Source of the DNA: JAWXBK01 sp034439975
GTDB taxonomy: Bacteria > Pseudomonadota > Alphaproteobacteria > Dongiales > Dongiaceae
Direction of reading: 5' to 3'
Assembly (NCBI GenBank): GCA_034439975.1
Contig: JAWXBK010000064.1
Coordinates: 1-64,000, forward strand
DNA length: 64,000 bases
Part shown: piece by piece, positions 26,505 to 35,590 of the stretch
Numbering within the stretch: position 1 is the first letter of the stretch
Layout of the letters: every line of letters begins with the position of its first letter
The notes under the pieces: model-generated
The model's input: the letters and a program-made list of their open reading frames with translations, nothing else
Told to the model about the DNA's origin: nothing
Database searches by the model: none
Position numbers and translations under genes: made by a program

Positions 26505-27040
26505 TGAGCGGCTATTGCGAGGCGGCGCCGGGCCATCCATTCCACGGACCCTATCATGAGAACGAATATGGCTTTCCGCTCGACGGCGACGATGCGCTGT
26601 TCGAGCGTCTCGTGCTCGAAATCAACCAGGCGGGCTTGAGTTGGCTCACGATCCTGAAGAAGCGCGCGGCGTTTCACGACGCCTATCGTAGTTTCGAAAT
26701 CGATCGTGTCGCGAAGTTCGGCGAGCGCGACAAGGCACGGTTGATGGCCGATGCCGGCATTATCCGCAACCGGCTCAAGATCGAAGCGGCGATCGACAAT
26801 GCCAAGCGCGTCCGCGAGCTGCGCAAGGAGCACGGCTCGTTCGCCGGTTGGCTCGATGCGCACCATCCGCTGTCCAAGGACGAGTGGGTGAAGCTCTTCA
26901 AGAAAACGTTCCGCTTCACCGGCGGCGAGATCGTCGGCGAGTTCCTGATGAGCACCGGCTATCTGCCCGGCGCGCATCATGAGAACTGCCCGGTATACAA
27001 GCGGGTATTGAAGGCGAAGCCGGCCTGGCAGCGGGGCTGA
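26504..27040 (+). CDS. tag: DNA-3-methyladenine glycosylase I
   Basis: Base-excision repair glycosylase that removes 3-methyladenine. 178 residues from ATG 26504, which overlaps the rhomboid stop. Family features: N-terminal Cys5, HENEYGFPL (equivalent of HDxEWG), LEINQAGLSWLTILKKR with the base-recognition Glu and Trp, and the C-terminal HHENCPVYKR carrying the His and Cys of the zinc snap. The first Cys sits in GYCEAA rather than the usual RCRW context, but all four zinc ligands can be placed. The upstream open frame is not used. Confidence 0.93.
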   Translation: MSGYCEAAPGHPFHGPYHENEYGFPLDGDDALFERLVLEINQAGLSWLTILKKRAAFHDAYRSFEIDRVAKFGERDKARLMADAGIIRNRLKIEAAIDNAKRVRELRKEHGSFAGWLDAHHPLSKDEWVKLFKKTFRFTGGEIVGEFLMSTGYLPGAHHENCPVYKRVLKAKPAWQRG

Positions 27041-27094
27041 ACCGGTCCGCCGGACGCGGTCGCTTCGCTCAGGCGCCTGGCGTGGTTGCTTCGT

Positions 27095-28384
27095 TCAGGC
27101 GAACGCGAATTTGATGACGAACAGAACCGCGAGGATCGCGATCGCCGGCTTCAGATCCTTGTATCTGCCGCTCAGGATCTTGATGACCGTGTAGGTGATG
27201 AAACCGAACGCGATGCCGTGCGCGATCGAGTAGGTGAGCGGCATGGTGATCGCCGTCACCACGGCTGGCACATATTCGGTCACGTCCTCCCAGTCGAACT
27301 CAGACATGCCGCGGGCCATCAGGCAGGCGACATAGATCAGCGCCGGTGCCGTCGCATAGGCAGGAATCATGCCGGCCAGCGGCGAGAAAAACAGTGCCAG
27401 CAGGAAAAGGAGCGCGACCACGACGGCGGTGAGGCCGCTGCGGCCGCCCGCGCGCACCCCGGCTGCACTTTCGATGTAGCTGGTCGTGGTCGAGGTGCCG
27501 AGTGCAGCACCGGCCATCGCCGCCGTACTGTCGACAACCAGCGCGCGACGCAGGCGCGGCAGCTTGCCTTCAGGTGTCAGCAGGCCCGCGCGATGCGCCA
27601 CACCAATCAGCGTTCCCGTATTGTCGAAGAAGTCGACGAACAGGAACGTGAACACGATGGCAATCAGGCCAACTTCGATCGCGCCACCGAGATCCATCGC
27701 AAGCAAGGTCGGTGCGATGCTGGGCGGCGTGTCGGCTAAGCCCTGCCATTGCGTCAGCCCCAGAATGAGACCGACCGCGGTCATGGCGAGGATCGAAATG
27801 ATGATCGCGCCCGGAATTTTCCAGACATCGAGCGCCGCCATGAGTACGAGACCAACCGCTGCCAGCACGACCGGCCAGCTTGTCAGATCGCCGAGAGTCA
27901 CCAGCGTGACCGGATGGTCGACGACGATGCCCGCGGCCTGCAGGCCGATGATTCCGAGGAACAGGCCGATGCCGGCGCCGATCGCCATTTTCAGGCTCTT
28001 CGGGATGCTGTCGATGATGTACTCGCGAACGGGGGTCACCGACAGGATCAGGAACAGGATGCCCGAGATAAACACCGCTCCGAGCGCCACCTCTCAAGTG
28101 TAGCCCATCCCGAGCACGACGCCGTATGCGAAATACGCATTGAGACCCATGCCCGGTGCGAGTGCGATCGGGTAGTTCGCGAACAAGCCCATGAAGGCGC
28201 TGCCGAACGCGGCGGCAAGGCAGGTCGCGACAAAGACGGCACCGAAATCCATTCCGGCATCCGACAGAATGGCCGGATTGACGAAGATGATGTACGCCAT
28301 GGTGAGAAAGGTCGTAACGCCGGCGAGAATCTCGCGGCGCACATTGGTCCCGAGCTCCGTGAGCTGGAAACACTTGTCGAGCAT
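27095..28384 (-). pseudogene. NCS2-family (AzgA/PbuG-like) purine permease interrupted by an in-frame TGA
   Basis: Read from ATG at 28384 (after an AGGGGGG site) the frame gives MLDKCFQLTELGTNVRRE and a clear NCS2 transporter of the adenine/guanine/hypoxanthine group (AGVTTFLTMAYIIFVNP, APGMGLNAYF, then further helices to the end at 27095). The full frame is 430 codons, normal for the family. Codon 97 (28096-28094) is TGA in the context GMGYT*EVALGAVFISG; homologues have Trp there (TGG). No frame change is needed, so one base separates this from an intact gene. It is either a recent nonsense mutation, a sequencing error, or read through. TGA is used as a normal stop in many genes here. Confidence 0.85.
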
Positions 28385-28605
28385 ACCACCCCCCTTGTGG
28401 CGGCGTTGCGCGATCGCGACTCCGATCCTCCCCAGGGCGCCCGAGTCGCGTCGCTGCGGGCCGCACGGCATTACAGGGAGCGGCGGAAAGGGCGTCAAGC
28501 AACGGGCCGGCCCCGTGGACAGCGCCGGGGCCATTGCCTACATTCCCCCGCGCGCGAGGGGCCCCATTGGCCCTCTGGCTTCAACGAAAAGAGACCGAGG
28601 ATTCA

Positions 28606-29919
28606 ATGCGGCTCAGCCGGTATTTCATGCCGACGATGAAGGAAACGCCGAGCGAGGCGCAGATCGTCTCGCATCGGCTGATGCTGCGCGCCGGCATGGT
28701 CCGCCAGGCGAGCGCCGGGATCTATTCGTGGCTGCCGCTCGGCTTTCGCGTGCTCAAGCGCATCGAGCAGATCGTGCGCGAGGAGCAGGACCGCGCCGGC
28801 TGCCAGGAAGTGCTGATGCCAACCATCCAGTCGGCCGATCTCTGGAAGAAATCAGGCCGGTACGAGGACTACGGCAAGGAGATGCTGCGCATCGTCGACC
28901 GGCATGAGCGCGAGATGCTCTACGGTCCGACCAACGAAGAGCTGATCACCGATATCTTTTCGCAGGAAGTGCGCAGCTATCGCGAACTGCCGAAGCTGCT
29001 CTATCACATCCAGTGGAAGTTCCGCGACGAAGTACGGCCCCGTTTCGGCGTCATGCGCGGGCGTGAATTCCTGATGAAGGATGCGTATTCCTTCGATCTC
29101 GATTTCGCGGGCGCCAAGCGCTCCTACAACAAGTTCTTCGTTGCCTATCTGCGCACCTTCGCGCGGATGGGCCTGAAGGCGATCCCGATGGCGGCAGACA
29201 GCGGCCCGATCGGCGGCGATCTGAGTCACGAATTCATCATTCTCGCCGATACCGGCGAAAGCGCGGTCTATTGCCACAAGGATTTCCTCAAGTTCGACGT
29301 GCTCGCGCGCGAGCCGGACTATGAGGGCGACCTCGAACCGATCGTGAAGGAATGGACGCGCCTCTATGCGGCGACTGACGAACGGCACGATGCCGCAAAG
29401 GCGGGGATAGCGCCCGCCGATCTGCTCGAGGCGCGCGGCATCGAGGTCGGGCATATTTTTTACTTCGGCACCAAGTATTCCGATCCGTTCAACGCCAAGG
29501 TCGTGAATGCGGACGGGAGTTCGGCCGCGGTCCATATGGGCTCGTACGGTATCGGCGTGTCGCGCCTGGTCGGCGGGATCATCGAAGCGAGCCATGACGA
29601 TGCCGGCATCATCTGGCCGGAAAGCGTCGCGCCCTTCCATGTCGGGCTGGTCAATCTCAAGATCGCGGATTCGGCGACGACGGCGGCCTCGGAAGATATC
29701 TACGGCAAGCTGCGCGGTGCGGGCGTCGAGGTTCTGTACGACGACCGGGACGAGCGGCCCGGCGCGAAGTTCGCCGACATGGATCTGATCGGCCTGCCCT
29801 GGCAACTCGTGGTCGGTCCGCGCGGCGTCGCGGCCGGGACGGTCGAGTTGAAACGCCGGGCCACGGGCGAACGCGAGGAATTGTCGCTCGATTCCGCTCT
29901 CTCGCGGCTGCGGGGCTGA
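28606..29919 (+). CDS. proS: prolyl-tRNA synthetase (short, alphaproteobacterial type)
   Basis: Class II synthetase that charges tRNA-Pro. 437 residues from ATG 28606 (MRLSRYFMPTMKETP). Motif 1 region (RQASAGIYSWLPLGFRVLKR), motif 2 (FRDEVRPRFGVMRGREFLMKDAYSF) and motif 3 (GSYGIGVSRLVGGIIEASHD) are visible, each read in pieces. The roughly 180-residue editing insertion of the E. coli enzyme is absent, as usual in alphaproteobacteria. A C-terminal anticodon-binding domain follows. The 221-base divergent gap before it contains a GGCCCCG/CGGGGCC hairpin (28509-28532) of unknown role. Confidence 0.96.
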   Translation: MRLSRYFMPTMKETPSEAQIVSHRLMLRAGMVRQASAGIYSWLPLGFRVLKRIEQIVREEQDRAGCQEVLMPTIQSADLWKKSGRYEDYGKEMLRIVDRHEREMLYGPTNEELITDIFSQEVRSYRELPKLLYHIQWKFRDEVRPRFGVMRGREFLMKDAYSFDLDFAGAKRSYNKFFVAYLRTFARMGLKAIPMAADSGPIGGDLSHEFIILADTGESAVYCHKDFLKFDVLAREPDYEGDLEPIVKEWTRLYAATDERHDAAKAGIAPADLLEARGIEVGHIFYFGTKYSDPFNAKVVNADGSSAAVHMGSYGIGVSRLVGGIIEASHDDAGIIWPESVAPFHVGLVNLKIADSATTAASEDIYGKLRGAGVEVLYDDRDERPGAKFADMDLIGLPWQLVVGPRGVAAGTVELKRRATGEREELSLDSALSRLRG

Positions 29920-29924
29920 TCCGC

Positions 29925-31169
29925 ATGTTCTCAGCCTTCGAGCGTATCGTCGCGATGCGCTATCTGCGACCCCGCCGCAAGGAGGGATTCGTCTCGGTCA
30001 TCGCCGGCTTTTCGTTTCTCGGCATCGCGCTCGGCGTCGCGACGTTGATCATCGTCATGTCGGTGATGAACGGGTTTCGCGAAGAACTGATGTCGCGCAT
30101 CCTCGGCCTCAACGGCCATCTCACGGTCTCGAGCAATACGGGCGTGATCCCCGATTATGACGCGCTGGTGGGGAAGGTCATCGAGATCCCGCTGGTCGAG
30201 CGCGTGACGCCCTACATCGAGGCGCAGGTCATGGCGACCCGCGGCGATGCGGCGATGGGCGCGATCGTCCGCGGTATGCGGTCCGATGACCTTGCCGCCC
30301 ACCCGGTCCTGGCTGACAGCATCACGCCGGGCGCGCTCGATGAGTTTCACGGCATCGACGTTGCGATCATCGGCACACGCATGGCCGAGCGCATGGGCGT
30401 CTTCATCGGCGACGGCATTACGCTGGTTTCGGCGCAGGGAACCACAACGGTCATGGGCAACGTCCCGCGCATGAAGACGTTCAGGGTGATCGGCGTCTTT
30501 GAAATCGGGATGTACGAGTATGATAGCGGCTTCATCTATGTGCCGCTGGAGGCAGCCCAGCTCTATTTCCGTCTGCCCGACGCGGTTAATTCCGTCGAGG
30601 TGATGGTGCAGGATGCGGAGCAGGCGAACCTGGTCGGCGCGCAGCTTTTCGGCTCGCTCGATTCGAGCTATCGCGTTCTCGACTGGCAGCGCACCAATTC
30701 GAGTTTCTTTAACGCGATCCAGGTCGAACGCAACGTCATGTTCCTGATCCTGACGCTGATCATCGTGGTCGCGGCATTCAACATCATTTCCGGCCAGATC
30801 ATGCTGGTGAAGAACAAGGGCCGCGACATCGCGATCCTGCGCACGATGGGCGCCTCGCGCGGCGCAATCCTGCGCATTTTCTTCATGAGCGGCGCGAGCA
30901 TTGGCATCGTGGGTACCGGGCTCGGCGTCGCGCTCGGCCTCGCCTTCTCAAAGAATATCGACACCATTAAGGGCTGGCTGGAGAGTCTCTCCGGCGCGGA
31001 ACTGTTCTCGGCGGAGATCTATTTTCTGTCGAAACTGCCGGCGATCGTCGATCCGATGGAAGTGTTCTGGGTCTGCGCGATGGCGCTCGGCTTGTCGTTC
31101 CTCGCGACCATCTATCCGGCCTGGCGCGCGGCGCGCCTCGATCCGGTGGAGGCGCTTCGCTATGAATGA
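29925..31169 (+). CDS. lolC: lipoprotein-releasing ABC transporter permease
   Basis: Inner-membrane subunit of the LolCDE machine, which extracts mature lipoproteins for transfer to LolA. The 414-residue protein has the LolC/E topology: one N-terminal helix (residues about 24-46), a large periplasmic domain, and three C-terminal helices with the FtsX-type domain. The N-terminus RYLRPRRKEGFVSVIAGFSF is diagnostic, and KGRDIAILRTMGASRGAIL is the coupling segment. Alphaproteobacteria usually have a single LolC/E-type permease acting as a homodimer. Eight bases overlap lolD. Confidence 0.95.
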   Translation: MFSAFERIVAMRYLRPRRKEGFVSVIAGFSFLGIALGVATLIIVMSVMNGFREELMSRILGLNGHLTVSSNTGVIPDYDALVGKVIEIPLVERVTPYIEAQVMATRGDAAMGAIVRGMRSDDLAAHPVLADSITPGALDEFHGIDVAIIGTRMAERMGVFIGDGITLVSAQGTTTVMGNVPRMKTFRVIGVFEIGMYEYDSGFIYVPLEAAQLYFRLPDAVNSVEVMVQDAEQANLVGAQLFGSLDSSYRVLDWQRTNSSFFNAIQVERNVMFLILTLIIVVAAFNIISGQIMLVKNKGRDIAILRTMGASRGAILRIFFMSGASIGIVGTGLGVALGLAFSKNIDTIKGWLESLSGAELFSAEIYFLSKLPAIVDPMEVFWVCAMALGLSFLATIYPAWRAARLDPVEALRYE

Positions 31170-31854
31170 GCGCGCCGCACCGGTGCTGTCGCTCGAACAC
31201 ATCAAGCGCGGCTTCGATCAGGCCAGCGGCAAGCGGCTCGAAGTGATCCGCGATGCGACGCTGGTCATCAATCGAGGCGAAATGGTCGCACTCGTCGGCC
31301 CGTCGGGCTCAGGCAAGTCGACGCTGCTGCAGATGGCCGGCCTGCTGGAGCCGCCGGATTCCGGAACGATCCGCATCGGCGACGAGGATGCGGCGAAACT
31401 GGGCGACGGCGGACGCACTGCGCTCCGGCTCAGCCATATCGGCTTCGTTTATCAGTATCACCATCTGCTGCCGGAGTTTTCAGCACTCGAGAATGTTGCG
31501 GTACCGCAGATGATCGCGCGCGTCGGCAAGCGGGCCGCAGCCGAGCGGGCGCGCGAACTCCTCGGCCATGTGGGCCTCGCGGAGCGCACCGACCATCGCC
31601 CCGGGCAGCTTTCCGGCGGCGAGCAGCAGCGCGTGGCGATTGCGCGGGCGCTTGCGAACCGCCCGCAATTGCTGCTGGCCGACGAACCGACCGGCAATCT
31701 CGATCCTCACACGGCGGACGAGGTCTTTGCGCTACTGATCAGACTCGTGCGCGACTTTGGCCTGGCGGCGCTGATCGCGACGCACAATCCGGGACTGGCG
31801 CAGCGCATGGATCGGCGCCTCACGATCGTCGAGGGCCGCGTCCGCGAGGTCTAG
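31162..31854 (+). CDS. lolD: lipoprotein-releasing system ATPase
   Basis: ABC ATPase that powers LolCE. 230 residues from ATG 31162 (MNERAAPVLSLEHIKRGFDQ), which overlaps the end of lolC; the longer open frame upstream is a shadow of lolC. Walker A GPSGSGKSTL, the Q-loop around FVYQYHHLLPEFSALENV with the LolD-type HHLLPEF motif, the signature LSGGEQQRVAIARAL, Walker B LLLADEPTGNLD and the switch His (ATHN) are all present. Confidence 0.97.
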   Translation: MNERAAPVLSLEHIKRGFDQASGKRLEVIRDATLVINRGEMVALVGPSGSGKSTLLQMAGLLEPPDSGTIRIGDEDAAKLGDGGRTALRLSHIGFVYQYHHLLPEFSALENVAVPQMIARVGKRAAAERARELLGHVGLAERTDHRPGQLSGGEQQRVAIARALANRPQLLLADEPTGNLDPHTADEVFALLIRLVRDFGLAALIATHNPGLAQRMDRRLTIVEGRVREV

Positions 31855-31891
31855 CCTTTCGCCGGCCGCGCGAATCGTGAATGATCGTGCG

Positions 31892-34800
31892 ATGTCGCAC
31901 GCCAATTTCGTCCATCTCCGCGTTCATTCGGCTTACTCGCTGTCCGAAGGTGCGATCCGCATCAAGGAGCTGGTAAAGCTCTGCGTTGCGCATGGCATGC
32001 CGGCGGTCGCGGTGACCGATAGCGGTAATCTGTTCGGCGCGCTGGAATTCGCGCTCGCGGCGCGCGAGGCCGGCGTACAGCCGATCGTCGGCTGCCAGCT
32101 CGCAATGGCGCGACCGTCGAACGAGAACGGCAATGTCGCGTTGCGTCCGGTTCGGCAGGCGCCCGATCAGCTCGTGTTGCTGGTGCAGAACGAAACCGGA
32201 TACGCGAACCTGCTGAAACTGGTCAGCCGCGCTTTCCTTGAGGGCGAGGCGGGCAGCCAGCCGCAGCTCGCCTGGGAGGCGCTCGACGGTCTGACCGATG
32301 GACTGATCGCGTTTACAGGCGGTCCGCACGGGCTGGTTGGACGGTTGCTGCATGAAGGCCAGAAGGAAGCGGCCGAAACGGCCCTTCTGCGCCTTGCCGG
32401 CCTTTTTCCAGACCGGCTCTATATGGAGCTGATGCGGCACGGGCTCGCGATCGAACAACAGATCGAGCCGGCGCTTCTCGATCTCGCTTATGCGCATGAC
32501 ATTCCGCTGGTCGCGACCAACGAAGTGTTCTTCGCTGATGCCGACATGTTCGAGGCGCATGACGCGCTGCTCTGTATTGCCGGCGGCGCCTATGTCACCG
32601 AGGAAACGCGCCGGCGCGAGACACCCGAGCATCGCTTCAAGAGCGCGGCCGAAATGCGCGCTCTGTTCGCCGATCTGCCCGAGGCGGTCGACAACACGAT
32701 GGTGATCGTACAGCGCTGCGCCTTCATGCCGGCGGAGCGGAAGCCGATCCTGCCGGCTTTTCCTACGCGCGAAGGGCGCAGCGCCGAGGACGAGTTGCGC
32801 GCGCAGGCGGCGGCCGGGCTTGAGGAGCGGCTCGCGGTTCTGGCGGCGCAAGAGAACCTCGACACCGGCGGCAGCGCCTTCACCGAGCGCGCGACGCCCT
32901 ATCGCCAGCGGCTCGCCTTCGAGCTCGAAACCATCATCGCGATGGGTTTCGCCGGTTACTTCCTGATCGTCGCCGATTTCATTCAGTGGGCGAAGCGGCA
33001 GGGTATACCGGTCGGGCCGGGCCGCGGTTCGGGTGCCGGCTCGGTTGCCGCCTGGGCGCTCACCATCACCGATCTCGATCCGACGCGCTGGGGGCTGCTG
33101 TTCGAGCGGTTCCTCAATCCGGAACGCGTCTCGATGCCGGATTTCGACATCGATTTCTGCCAGGACCGCCGCGACGAGGTGATCCGGTATGTGCAGGAGA
33201 AATACGGCCGCGACCGCGTCGCGCAGATCATTACCTTCGGCAAGCTACAGGCGCGCGCGGCGCTGCGCGACGTCGGGCGCGTCGTGCAGATGCCTTATGG
33301 CCAGGTCGACCGCATCTGCAAGCTGGTACCGAATAACCCGGCCAATCCGGTCACGATCGCGCAGGCGATCGAGGGCGAGCCGCAACTTCAGACCATGCAG
33401 GAAGAAGATCCTTCGGTTGCGCGGCTGATCGACATCGCCATCAAGCTCGAAGGGCTCTACCGTCACGCCTCGACCCATGCGGCCGGCGTGGTGATCGGCG
33501 ACCGACCGCTCAACGAATTGGTGCCGCTCTATCGCGATCCGCGCTCGGACATGCCGGTCACGCAGTTCAGCATGAAGTATGTCGAGCTCGCCGGCCTCGT
33601 GAAGTTCGATTTCCTCGGTCTAAAGACACTGACTGTGCTGGCCAAGGCGCAGGCGTTGCTGTCGCAACGCGGTGTGACGGTCGATCTCGAAAACCTGCCG
33701 CTCGACGACGCCAAGACCTACGAGATGATCGGGCGCGGGGAATCGACCGGCATCTTCCAGCTTGAAAGCTCGGGCATGCGCGACGTGCTGCGCAAGCTGA
33801 AGCCCGACCGGTTCGAGGACATCATCGCCGTCGTCGCGCTCTACCGGCCGGGCCCGATGGACAATATTCCGCGTTATATTGCCTGCAAGCACGGCACCGA
33901 ACAGCCGGATTATCTGCATCCATCGCTCGAGGGCATCCTGCGCGAGACTTACGGCATCGCGATTTACCAGGAACAGGTGATGCAGATCGCCCAGGCGCTC
34001 TCGGGCTACAGCCTCGGCGGTGCCGATCTGCTGCGTCGCGCGATGGGCAAGAAGATCAAGTCGGAGATGGAGGCGCAGCGCAAGGCGTTCACCGACGGCG
34101 CGCTGGCGCGCGGGGTGCAGGAGAATACGGCCGCCCACATCTTCCATCAGGTCGAGAAATTCGCCGGCTACGGGTTCAACAAGAGCCACGCGGCGGCCTA
34201 CGCGTTGGTCGCCTATCAGACCGCCTGGATGAAGGCGAATTATCCGGTCGAGTTCTTCGCCGCACTGATGACGCTCGATATCCACTCCAGCGACAAGCTC
34301 AATTTGTTCCGGCAGGAACTGGAGCGGATGGGCTTCCGCATGCTGGCGCCCGACATCAACCGCTCTGGCCCCTGTTTCACGGTCGAGCCGGTTGCCGATG
34401 GTGAGCTTGCGGTGCGCTATGCCCTGGCGGCGATCAAGAATGTCGGCGCCGGGGCGATGGAAGCGATGACCGCGGACCGCGACGCGAACGGACCCTTCAA
34501 GGATATCGGCGATCTGTCGCGCCGGCTCGATCCGCGCCATGTGAACAAACGTCCGCTCGAGAATCTGATCCGCGCAGGTGCGCTCGACTCCCTGGATCAG
34601 AACCGGAGGCGTCTGTTCGAAAGCTCGGATGTGATCCTGCGCCATGCCAATGCCGAGGTCGCGGCGCGCGAGAGCAACCAGACCAATCTGTTCGGCGATG
34701 CCGAGACGATGCCGAGCTTCGATCTGCCGCCAATCGACGACTGGCTGCCGCTCGAGCGTCTACAGCATGAGTTCGAAGCCATCGGATTCTATATCTCGGC

Positions 34801-35374
34801 GCACCCGCTCGATTCCTACGTGACCAGCCTGCGCCGGCTCGACGTGACGCGCTTTGCCGATCTCGCGACCTGGCTGCAGGGAAGGCCGACCAACCGGGCC
34901 CGGCTCGCCGGCATCGTCATTTCGCGTCAGGAACGAACCTCGGCGCGCGGCAATCGGTTTGCCTTCGTGCAGTTCTCGGATTCGAGCGGCGTATTCGAGG
35001 CCACGGTCTTTTCCGACCAGCTGTTCAGCGCGCGCCAGTTGCTCGAGCCGGGCCGCATGGTCGTCATCACAGCCGATGCGCGGCACGAGGAGGATAGTTT
35101 CCGCCTCACCCTGCAAACGATCGAGCCGATCGACGAGGCGACCCGTAACGCAGCCGCCGGGCTCAAGGTCTTCCTCAATGCGCCGGGCCCGCTCGAAAGC
35201 CTGAAGCAGATCATCGCGCGTGAAGGGAAGGGCAAGGGCCGGATCAACCTCGTCCTCGATCTCGACGGGGCCCGCGAGGTCGAAATGGCGCTGCCGGGTG
35301 GTTGGGCGGTCTCGCCGGCCGGGCGGGCTGCGATCAAGGCGATCCCCGGGGTCGTCGAAGTGCAGGAAATCTAG
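31892..35374 (+). CDS. dnaE: DNA polymerase III subunit alpha
   Basis: Catalytic subunit of the replicative polymerase (C-family), 1160 residues from ATG 31892; GTG 31877 would add five residues and neither has a strong ribosome-binding site. The N-terminal PHP domain begins NFVHLRVHSAYSLSEGAIR. The polymerase core has GPGRGSGAGSVAAWAL and the catalytic Asp pair in MPDFDIDFCQDRR. Helix-hairpin-helix (DLSRRLDPRHVNKRPLENLIRAGALD, in pieces) and OB-fold (LAGIVISRQERTSARGNRFAF, in pieces) regions follow. Lack of a DnaQ-like insert marks DnaE1 and not PolC. Its position before rpsB is common in alphaproteobacteria. Confidence 0.97.
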   Translation: MSHANFVHLRVHSAYSLSEGAIRIKELVKLCVAHGMPAVAVTDSGNLFGALEFALAAREAGVQPIVGCQLAMARPSNENGNVALRPVRQAPDQLVLLVQNETGYANLLKLVSRAFLEGEAGSQPQLAWEALDGLTDGLIAFTGGPHGLVGRLLHEGQKEAAETALLRLAGLFPDRLYMELMRHGLAIEQQIEPALLDLAYAHDIPLVATNEVFFADADMFEAHDALLCIAGGAYVTEETRRRETPEHRFKSAAEMRALFADLPEAVDNTMVIVQRCAFMPAERKPILPAFPTREGRSAEDELRAQAAAGLEERLAVLAAQENLDTGGSAFTERATPYRQRLAFELETIIAMGFAGYFLIVADFIQWAKRQGIPVGPGRGSGAGSVAAWALTITDLDPTRWGLLFERFLNPERVSMPDFDIDFCQDRRDEVIRYVQEKYGRDRVAQIITFGKLQARAALRDVGRVVQMPYGQVDRICKLVPNNPANPVTIAQAIEGEPQLQTMQEEDPSVARLIDIAIKLEGLYRHASTHAAGVVIGDRPLNELVPLYRDPRSDMPVTQFSMKYVELAGLVKFDFLGLKTLTVLAKAQALLSQRGVTVDLENLPLDDAKTYEMIGRGESTGIFQLESSGMRDVLRKLKPDRFEDIIAVVALYRPGPMDNIPRYIACKHGTEQPDYLHPSLEGILRETYGIAIYQEQVMQIAQALSGYSLGGADLLRRAMGKKIKSEMEAQRKAFTDGALARGVQENTAAHIFHQVEKFAGYGFNKSHAAAYALVAYQTAWMKANYPVEFFAALMTLDIHSSDKLNLFRQELERMGFRMLAPDINRSGPCFTVEPVADGELAVRYALAAIKNVGAGAMEAMTADRDANGPFKDIGDLSRRLDPRHVNKRPLENLIRAGALDSLDQNRRRLFESSDVILRHANAEVAARESNQTNLFGDAETMPSFDLPPIDDWLPLERLQHEFEAIGFYISAHPLDSYVTSLRRLDVTRFADLATWLQGRPTNRARLAGIVISRQERTSARGNRFAFVQFSDSSGVFEATVFSDQLFSARQLLEPGRMVVITADARHEEDSFRLTLQTIEPIDEATRNAAAGLKVFLNAPGPLESLKQIIAREGKGKGRINLVLDLDGAREVEMALPGGWAVSPAGRAAIKAIPGVVEVQEI

Positions 35375-35438
35375 GGCGAAGAGACCCCGCCCGGACCTGG
35401 TTCCGGGCCTCAGGTCACCTCAGGAGGCCGCTCGGGGC

Positions 35439-35467
35439 TTGATGCGGCAGCCCCCATGCCCTAAATA
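35439..35467 (+). promoter_or_regulatory. candidate rpsB-tsf promoter
   Basis: TTGATG (35439-35444) and TAAATA (35462-35467) are separated by 17 bases, between the dnaE stop and the structured rpsB leader. The -35 has the strongly conserved TTG; the -10 is only a half match. It would give a leader of about 115 bases. Confidence 0.42.
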
Positions 35468-35485
35468 CCGGCCTCCAAACCCTCA

Positions 35486-35562
35486 CACGGGGTCGCGGAC
35501 GTCGGGGAGACATCCCGCGCGCCCGCTCCGGTGTCCGGCTTCGGTCGGACGACAACCCCGTG
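35486..35562 (+). promoter_or_regulatory. structured rpsB leader, possible S2 autoregulation element
   Basis: CACGGGGT (35486-35493) and ACCCCGTG (35555-35562) form a perfect 8-bp long-range helix. It encloses two local hairpins: GGGA-GACA-TCCC (35505-35516) and GTCCG-GCTTCGGT-CGGAC (35533-35550). The helix ends 28 bases before the rpsB start. Ribosomal protein operons are often controlled by such leaders binding their own product; that S2 binds this one is inference. Confidence 0.4.
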
Positions 35563-35590
35563 GCGGACTAACCGGAAAAGGATCCGACTC

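Noticed and set aside
28094..28096. Selenocysteine or a TGA=Trp genetic code
   Set aside because: TGA ends many intact genes here (nuoA, nuoC, tag, lolC and others), so it is not Trp generally. The expected residue is Trp, not Cys, and I saw no SECIS-like context.
28509..28532. GGCCCCG/CGGGGCC hairpin upstream of proS as a T-box or riboswitch
   Set aside because: It is one simple stem in GC-rich DNA without the conserved core of any riboswitch I know; purine riboswitch or T-box features are absent.
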